Positions 5,780 through 11,273 of a stretch of DNA of 11,273 nucleotides are shown here, piece after piece. Location of the stretch: positions 1-11,273 of the forward strand of contig JALRGZ010000333.1 of NCBI GenBank assembly GCA_023253295.1, read 5' to 3'. Both the position numbers and the translations under genes were made by a program. The notes beneath the pieces were generated by a model. The model was not told where the DNA came from. It made no database searches and saw only the letters and a list, made by a program, of their open reading frames with translations. The stretch is from Flavobacterium sp. (GTDB taxonomy: Bacteria; Bacteroidota; Bacteroidia; Flavobacteriales; Flavobacteriaceae). Numbering within the stretch: the first letter of the stretch is position 1; each line of letters opens with the position of its first letter.

Positions 5780-6922
5780 ATGAAATCGAACTCTAATTTG
5801 GTTAATAGCCTAAAAGAAATTGTAAGTAATGGAAGTATTGATGCTTCTAAAATTAAACTTTTGTCTCCTGAGGAGCAAGAGTTAATCAGAGAGTTAGAGG
5901 AAAATCATTTACTTAACGAAGCTATATCATTTGTCGAATCGATGGATGAAGAACAAAATTGGGAAGAGTTCAAAGAACGAATCAAAATCAAGAAGAAACC
6001 TATAGTAATTCATTGGAAAACAGTGTTTCAATATGCATCAGTTTTTGTTGCAATGTTAGGGTTGTTTTTTGTTTTTCAAAATAAAACTACAAAAGAATCT
6101 AAAATTATAATTCCAGATGATGCGATTCAGCTGGTATTAGAAAATGGGGATGTTCAAATTTTAAATCCAAATGGAGAAAAGCAAATAATTAAAAAAGATG
6201 AGGGAGTGGTTGTTTCTCAAAAAGAAAACCAAATTACTTATAGTTCTGATAAAGCAATAACGAAATTGGTATATAACGAAATTAAAATTCCATACGGACA
6301 AACATTTGCAGTGACTTTATCAGATGGTACAAAAGTAAGTATGAATGCAGGTTCTTCGTTAAAATATCCAGTTCAGTTTATTAAAGGACATAATAGAGAA
6401 GTAGTTTTAGATGGAGAAGCATTTTTCGAAGTTACTAAGGACAAAACTCATCCTTTCATTGTTAAAACAAGAGGTGTGGATGTGAAAGTTCTAGGAACCA
6501 AATTCAATGTGAGTTCTTATAAAGAAGATCTTGATATTAATACCGTGTTGGTAGAAGGATCTGTTAGTCTATCAAGTGAAACTAATCCAAATCAGAGAAC
6601 ACTTTTAGTTCCTGGAGAAAAAGGGACATGGAATAATGTTGGAAAAGACATCGCTGTTGAGAAAGTAGATACTCGATTTTATACAGAATGGATGACCGGA
6701 GAATTAGTTTTCAGAAAAACTGCTTTCAAAGACCTGATCATAAAATTAGAACGTTCTTATAATGTAACAATTGTGAATAATAAAAAAGAACTTCTGGATA
6801 AAAAATTCAATGGTAGCTTTAACAGAAATGTCGAAAATATCGATGAGGTTTTAATGGCCTTGAGTAAAATTCAAAGTTTTACTTATAAAAAAGAAGGAAA
6901 ACAAATAACAATCATAAACTAA
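5780..6922 (+). CDS. fecR: FecR-family anti-sigma factor regulator
   Basis: FecR proteins sit in the inner membrane, hold an ECF sigma factor through the cytoplasmic N-terminus and receive a periplasmic signal from an outer-membrane transporter. The 380-residue product has the normal length and order. A charged cytoplasmic region spans 1-79, with a helical acidic part at 31-66. One membrane segment lies at 80-99 (WKTVFQYASVF onward). The FecR domain spans about 170-265, with the signatures IPYGQTF, LSDGTKVSMNAGS, LDGEAFFEV and VLGTKFNV. A C-terminal DUF4974-type domain spans about 307-378. The start is A-rich without a Shine-Dalgarno, normal for this group. What is odd is that no ECF sigma gene precedes it; the upstream neighbour is a terminated pectinesterase operon. 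It most likely responds to the STN domain of the SusC encoded 153 bp downstream. Confidence 0.95.
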   Translation: MKSNSNLVNSLKEIVSNGSIDASKIKLLSPEEQELIRELEENHLLNEAISFVESMDEEQNWEEFKERIKIKKKPIVIHWKTVFQYASVFVAMLGLFFVFQNKTTKESKIIIPDDAIQLVLENGDVQILNPNGEKQIIKKDEGVVVSQKENQITYSSDKAITKLVYNEIKIPYGQTFAVTLSDGTKVSMNAGSSLKYPVQFIKGHNREVVLDGEAFFEVTKDKTHPFIVKTRGVDVKVLGTKFNVSSYKEDLDINTVLVEGSVSLSSETNPNQRTLLVPGEKGTWNNVGKDIAVEKVDTRFYTEWMTGELVFRKTAFKDLIIKLERSYNVTIVNNKKELLDKKFNGSFNRNVENIDEVLMALSKIQSFTYKKEGKQITIIN

Positions 6923-7063
6923 CTAAAAAATAATTGAATTTATGAGGTAGACATATAATTTTTTAAAAAGGAAGAGATACATAAAAAAAATCGGAAAATA
7001 GTACCAGTATTTCCCGATTTAGTAATGTGTTTTAAACGACGTATCGAATTAATCATTTAAAAA
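6917..7063 (+). repeat. Leader repeat, copy 2 (between fecR and susC)
   Basis: This is the second copy of the element at 129-265, and it fills nearly all of the 153-bp fecR-susC gap. It starts over the fecR stop codon, has ATGAG at 6942-6946 opening a two-codon frame (Met-Arg-stop), then the A-run and TCGGAAAAT block (6981-6999), GTACCAG (7001-7007), TTTAGTA (7018-7024) and GACGTATCGAATTA plus ATCATTTAAAAA (7038-7062). Its end is 13 bp from the susC ATG. It is probably the native position of the element. Confidence 0.8.
6974..7033 (+). promoter_or_regulatory. Leader RNA hairpin, copy 2 (susC 5' region)
   Basis: The inner stem pairs 6988-6994 (AAATCGG) with 7014-7020 (CCGATTT), continues with A's against T's past an unpaired C at 7013, and closes on the loop containing GTACCAG. 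An outer stem can form between 6974-6982 and 7025-7033 with three G-U pairs, in a slightly different register from copy 1. It lacks a terminal U tract. A role in partial termination, mRNA processing or stabilising susCD message relative to fecR is inferred. Confidence 0.55.
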
Positions 7064-7075
7064 CCAACCAAAAGT

Positions 7076-10000
7076 ATGAAAAAAATATTTAACGGGAGAT
7101 GGCTCTATCCGTACCTGCCTAAAATAAGCCTAAAAATGAAACTAACCACAATATTACTGATACTGTCTTTGGTTAAAATTCAAGCTAGTAGTTATTCTCA
7201 AAATACAAAACTCACTTTGGATTTTAAGCAAGCAACCGTAGAACAAGTTTTTAATAAAATTGAGTCTGTTTCAGAATACAGATTTCTTTTTGAGAGTAAT
7301 CAGATTGACTTGAGTAGAAAAGTGAATTTGAGTGTAGAAAAACAAAAAATAGATGACGTTTTAAGCATTTTGTTCAAAGGAACTAATGTAATGTATTATG
7401 TCAATGATCGCCAGATTATACTAAAAAAAGAAAAGGCAAATCTGGATAAAGAGGAGGTTTTTGATGCTAAGAAAAACATCCAGCAAGGCATTCAGATAAC
7501 AGGTGTGGTTACAGATTCTAATAATATGCCTATTCCAGGTGTGAATATCATAGAAAAAGGAACTAAAAACGGAATTCAAACGGACTTTGACGGTAAGTTT
7601 TCTATTCGGGTAAGTAATGCTAATAGTGCATTGGTATTCTCTTTTATTGGATATGAAACAATAACTAAAATTGTTGGTCAAAATAAAACAATGAATGTTG
7701 TTTTAAAAGATGAGAGTGCCAAATTAAATGAAGTAATTGTAATTGGTTATGGAACAGCTAAAAAGAAAGATTTAACCGGTTCAGTGGTTTCAATTTCAGG
7801 TGAAGATTTAAGAAAACAACCTATTTCAAATGTAGCTGAAACTTTAACAGGACGTTTAGCCGGTGTTCAGGTATCTTCTTCAGAAGGATCTCCAGATGCT
7901 GATATTAAAATAAGAGTTAGAGGTGGTGGATCTTTAACACAAGATGCTTCGCCATTAATCATCGTTGATGGGTTTCCGGTAAATAGTATCAATGATATAT
8001 CTCCTTCAGATATTGAAAATATTACGGTTTTAAAAGATGCGTCTTCTACTGCAATTTATGGTTCCAGAGGTGCTAACGGAGTTATTATTGTAACGACAAA
8101 GTCAGGAAAGGACGGCAAAATTTCAGCTAGTTTTAATACTTTTTTTGGACTGAAAAAAATAGCTAAGACTATCGATGTTTTGAATCCTGAAGATTATGTA
8201 AAATGGCAATATGAATATGCATTGCTAGCAAAAAGCGATGTTAGTTCGTATGAAAAATATTTTGGTTCATGGCAAGATTACGATCAGTATTTAGGTTTGA
8301 AAGGTAATAACTGGCAAAAACAAATTTACGGACGTATGGGTGAAGTGCAAAGTCGTGATTTAGGAATTCGTGGAGGTTCAGATAAAATTAATTTTAACTT
8401 TAATTATGCTCACTATGATGAGAAAACAATTATGGTTGGTTCTAATTTTAAAAGAAATAATATCTCATTGGCATTAAAAGCTAAACCTAGTGATAAAGTT
8501 GATTTGTCTTATACCTTCCGTTATTCAGATACAGAGATTAATGGAGGAGGAACAAATGAACAAAATGAAGTGTCAGCAGCAGATGCTCGTTTACGTCACA
8601 GTGTGGGATATTCTCCAATTCCTTTGCCTGGATTAACTACTGATAATACAGATGAAGCTTTGTCTAGTTACCTTGTAAATCCTTTTGTAGCAGTTGATGA
8701 TAACCAACGTTTACAATTGAGAAAGAATTTCAATATGTTAGGTAGTTTTTCATGGAAAATGATTAAAAACCTTCAGTTTAAGTCAGATATAGGATTGGAT
8801 AATTATAATAATTTAGATTATCGTTTTTATGGACGTTCTACTTATTATGCTAATAATAGACCTGCTGCTGAAAACCAAGGATTAGCATCTTTAGTTATTA
8901 GTGATGAGAAAAGAGTACGCTTTAGAAATGCTAATACATTTAATTATGATTTTAAAGACCTATTAGGAGATAATCATGCATTAAAACTTCTTTTGGGAGA
9001 AGAAATGATTGTGTCTCGTTCTAATGAGGTATCAAGCGAAATTCAGGGTTTTCCAAAAACTTTTGATTTTGAAGACACCAAAAATCTTACTTCTCAAGGT
9101 ACTCCTTTAGTAGTTGAAAATTATTATAGCCCAGATGATAAGTTGTTGTCTTTTTTTGGGCGCGTAAATTATGATATTCTTAATCGTTATTTATTTACGG
9201 CTACTTACCGTATGGATGGCTCTAGTAAGTTTTTAGGAAAAAACCGTTGGGGTTATTTCCCTTCAGCTGCTGTAGCCTGGAAAATTAATGAGGAGAGTTT
9301 TCTGAAAGATGTTTCATGGATTAACGCTTTGAAATTAAGGCTTAGTTATGGACAAGCAGGTAATAATAATATACCATCCGGACAAACAGTTCAAACTTTT
9401 GAATCCAAAGCGACTACGTATGTTAATGGTGTGAATAATTATTGGGCTGCACCTAACACAATGTCAAATCCAGATTTGAAATGGGAAACTACAATAACAC
9501 AAAACATTGGTCTTGACTTTGATTTATTCAGAGGTAAAATCACAGGTGCATTAGAGGTGTATAACAATAAAACAAAAGATTTATTATTGGAATTCCCAGT
9601 TCCGGGATCTGGATACGGTTCACAATTTAGAAATTTTGGATCTACTCAAAACAGAGGAATTGAGGCGTCTTTAAATTTAGTGGCATTGGATAAAAAAGAT
9701 TATGGTTTGAGTTTCTCGTTTAATGTAGGTGTCAATAAAAATAAAATCACTTCTTTGGGTACATTACCTTATTATATTGCTAATACAGGTTGGGCATCCA
9801 CTCAAATTGCGGATGATTATGTAGTATATATCGGGCAATCTTTAGGCTTGATGAATGGTTATGTTAGTGATGGTAGATATGAGATTTCAGATTTTAATTA
9901 TGATGCTTCAACCGGCAAATACACTTTAAGAGAAGGGGTTGCTGATGCTACTGCGATTGTAGGAACTGTGCGACCAGGTATGATGAAATTAAAAAACATC

Positions 10001-10615
10001 GATGGTTCCATTGATAATAAAATAACCGCATCTGATAAAAAGGTTATTGGAAATGCGATGCCTAAACACACAGGAGGTATGACTATCAATGCTAATGCTT
10101 ATGGATTTGATTTTTCTGCTGCTTTTAACTGGAGTGTAGGTAACGATATTTATAATGCTAATAAAGTTGAGTTTAATACTTCTAATGATAATGGACAGTA
10201 TAGAAATTTAACAACCCTAATGGCAGATGGGAAAAGATGGACCAATTTAGATCCTGCTACAGGAACTTTAGTAACTGATCCTGCTGCTTTAGAAGCTTTG
10301 AATACAAATACAACTATGTGGTCACCTTATTCAAAGAACTTTGTTTTTAGTGACTGGGCAGTAGAAGATGGTTCTTTTTTAAGGTTAAACAATCTTACTC
10401 TTGGTTATACCATTCCTGAAAAATTATTAGCTAAAACAGGAATTACCAAATTGAGATTTTATGCTACCGGAACTAATATTTTTGTGATAACTAATTATTC
10501 AGGGCCAGATCCTGAAGTTTCAACAAGAAGAAAAACGCCATTAACGCCTGGGGTAGATTATTCCGCATTCCCTCGTAGCAGACAATTGACTTTAGGTTTA
10601 AACCTTAACTTTTAA
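7076..10615 (+). CDS. susC: SusC-like TonB-dependent outer-membrane transporter with STN domain
   Basis: This outer-membrane channel would import oligosaccharides with its SusD lid, powered by TonB. At 1179 residues it is typical for the signalling subtype. A 20-residue extension precedes a signal peptide whose own methionine is M21; cleavage is likely near S41. The first ATG is chosen because it follows the leader by 13 bp, but M21 is possible. Domains: STN about 44-117, which signals to FecR; CarboxypepD_reg-like 141-214 (ITGVVTDSNNMPIPGVNI); TonB box near 219-226 (EVIVIGYG); plug about 228-345 (RVRGGGS, PLIIVDGFP, LKDASSTAIYGSRGANGVI); then the beta-barrel to the terminal FPRSRQLTLGLNLNF, which ends in the usual aromatic residue. 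It is followed by susD after 16 bp, so the two form one transcript. Substrate is not readable from sequence; pectin fragments are inferred from the nearby esterase. Confidence 0.96.
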   Translation: MKKIFNGRWLYPYLPKISLKMKLTTILLILSLVKIQASSYSQNTKLTLDFKQATVEQVFNKIESVSEYRFLFESNQIDLSRKVNLSVEKQKIDDVLSILFKGTNVMYYVNDRQIILKKEKANLDKEEVFDAKKNIQQGIQITGVVTDSNNMPIPGVNIIEKGTKNGIQTDFDGKFSIRVSNANSALVFSFIGYETITKIVGQNKTMNVVLKDESAKLNEVIVIGYGTAKKKDLTGSVVSISGEDLRKQPISNVAETLTGRLAGVQVSSSEGSPDADIKIRVRGGGSLTQDASPLIIVDGFPVNSINDISPSDIENITVLKDASSTAIYGSRGANGVIIVTTKSGKDGKISASFNTFFGLKKIAKTIDVLNPEDYVKWQYEYALLAKSDVSSYEKYFGSWQDYDQYLGLKGNNWQKQIYGRMGEVQSRDLGIRGGSDKINFNFNYAHYDEKTIMVGSNFKRNNISLALKAKPSDKVDLSYTFRYSDTEINGGGTNEQNEVSAADARLRHSVGYSPIPLPGLTTDNTDEALSSYLVNPFVAVDDNQRLQLRKNFNMLGSFSWKMIKNLQFKSDIGLDNYNNLDYRFYGRSTYYANNRPAAENQGLASLVISDEKRVRFRNANTFNYDFKDLLGDNHALKLLLGEEMIVSRSNEVSSEIQGFPKTFDFEDTKNLTSQGTPLVVENYYSPDDKLLSFFGRVNYDILNRYLFTATYRMDGSSKFLGKNRWGYFPSAAVAWKINEESFLKDVSWINALKLRLSYGQAGNNNIPSGQTVQTFESKATTYVNGVNNYWAAPNTMSNPDLKWETTITQNIGLDFDLFRGKITGALEVYNNKTKDLLLEFPVPGSGYGSQFRNFGSTQNRGIEASLNLVALDKKDYGLSFSFNVGVNKNKITSLGTLPYYIANTGWASTQIADDYVVYIGQSLGLMNGYVSDGRYEISDFNYDASTGKYTLREGVADATAIVGTVRPGMMKLKNIDGSIDNKITASDKKVIGNAMPKHTGGMTINANAYGFDFSAAFNWSVGNDIYNANKVEFNTSNDNGQYRNLTTLMADGKRWTNLDPATGTLVTDPAALEALNTNTTMWSPYSKNFVFSDWAVEDGSFLRLNNLTLGYTIPEKLLAKTGITKLRFYATGTNIFVITNYSGPDPEVSTRRKTPLTPGVDYSAFPRSRQLTLGLNLNF

Positions 10616-10631
10616 TTAAACAGCATCTCAA

Positions 10632-11273
10632 ATGAAAAAATATATAATAATAACAGGATTAATAGTGGCAGGACTTTTTAGTTCCTGTCAGGAATTAAGT
10701 TCGGACTTCTTAGATACTTCTTCTTCATCTACCTTGGATGAATCAGTAATTTTTTCTGATCCTACTTTGGCTAGAGGAGCTGTAGATGGAATTAAAGATC
10801 AGTTTGGCCAAACTAATTCATATAGAGGACGTTTTTTACCTTATTATGGTTTGAATACCGATGTAGAATGGAATCTTAATTTAGGTGATGGGAACGATGC
10901 AGCTTTATTAAGTAACTATGGAGCTACACCTACTAATACAGTAATGAATATAGATCCGGGATCTAATTTAAATGCTTTAAGTACTTGGGGAATTATGTAT
11001 TCGGGAATTGAAAGAGCTAATTTATGTATCAGAGGATTGCGTTTGTATGGAAATCCGGAGCCAGGTACAGAGACAGGCTATCTTTTAGGTGAAGCATTAA
11101 CATTACGTGCTATTTACTATGCCGATTTACTAAAAGCATTTGGAGATGTAGTAGCGCGTTTTGAACCAATAACTTCAGAGAATTTGTATTTAGCCAAATC
11201 AAGTCGCGATGTAGTATATAAACAACTATTGGCTGATTTAGGGGAAGCAGCAACATTAGTTCCATGGGCTGGT
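10632..11273 (+). CDS. susD: SusD/RagB-family surface glycan-binding lipoprotein (5' part)
   Basis: The reading frame starts at ATG 10632 and is still open at the right edge, giving the first 214 residues of a protein that usually has 450-600. A lipoprotein signal peptide (MKKYIIITGLIVAGLFSSC) places the acylated cysteine at C19, followed by the QELSSDFLD stretch common in this family. The segment LGEALTLRAIYYADLLKAFGDV (about 154-175) is the characteristic SusD TPR-like helix pattern, and an upstream SDPTLARGAVDGI helix also fits. It begins 16 bp after the susC stop with no promoter between. SusD caps the SusC barrel and binds glycan outside the cell. Only the N-terminal half is visible, so binding-site residues cannot be judged. 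Confidence 0.93.
   Translation, partial: MKKYIIITGLIVAGLFSSCQELSSDFLDTSSSSTLDESVIFSDPTLARGAVDGIKDQFGQTNSYRGRFLPYYGLNTDVEWNLNLGDGNDAALLSNYGATPTNTVMNIDPGSNLNALSTWGIMYSGIERANLCIRGLRLYGNPEPGTETGYLLGEALTLRAIYYADLLKAFGDVVARFEPITSENLYLAKSSRDVVYKQLLADLGEAATLVPWAG

Noticed and set aside
7421..10089. Minus-strand open frames inside susC
   Set aside because: They are antisense to a strongly conserved gene and show no domain, signal or start-site support.
1..11273. CRISPR arrays, tRNA/rRNA genes, insertion sequences
   Set aside because: I saw no regularly spaced short repeats, no tRNA-like or rRNA-like segments, and no transposase or terminal inverted repeats.

Overview
The window looks like chromosome from a flavobacterium or close relative (Bacteroidota, Flavobacteriia). 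The grounds are very low G+C, A-rich translation starts with almost no Shine-Dalgarno sequences, a C-terminal type IX secretion (T9SS) sorting domain, a Bacteroidota-type surface lipoprotein, and a FecR / SusC / SusD series. All supported genes are on the + strand.

Layout. Bases 1-399 hold no intact gene. They appear to contain a decayed fecR 3' end (about 15-134), a leader element (129-265) that recurs upstream of susC, and an AT-rich stretch with an 11-codon mini-ORF. Bases 400-4839 encode a 1479-residue secreted multidomain pectinesterase. It overlaps by 4 bp with a 234-residue surface lipoprotein (4836-5540), and a strong rho-independent terminator (5569-5597) closes this two-gene operon. 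After a 239-bp gap with a long potential hairpin, fecR (5780-6922, anti-sigma regulator) is followed by the second leader copy (6917-7063), then susC (7076-10615, TonB-dependent transporter with an STN signalling domain) and the start of susD (10632 to the right edge, cut off).

How the parts fit. This is a polysaccharide utilization locus (PUL), most likely for pectin. The pectinesterase would de-esterify homogalacturonan outside the cell, the lipoprotein may hold substrate at the surface, and SusC/SusD would import the oligosaccharides. The STN domain of SusC could signal to FecR, which would normally control an ECF sigma factor. No sigma gene lies in the window. No pectate lyase or GH28 polygalacturonase is visible, so depolymerising enzymes would have to be encoded elsewhere.

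The most interesting signal is the duplicated leader. Two diverged copies, 6.8 kb apart, share a bulged hairpin with a common loop sequence and a nearly invariant unpaired block next to the susC start. The substitutions between copies preserve pairing only if the + strand is read as RNA. The left copy carries a degraded fecR tail with it, so the pectinesterase operon seems to sit behind the relic of a second fecR-susC junction.
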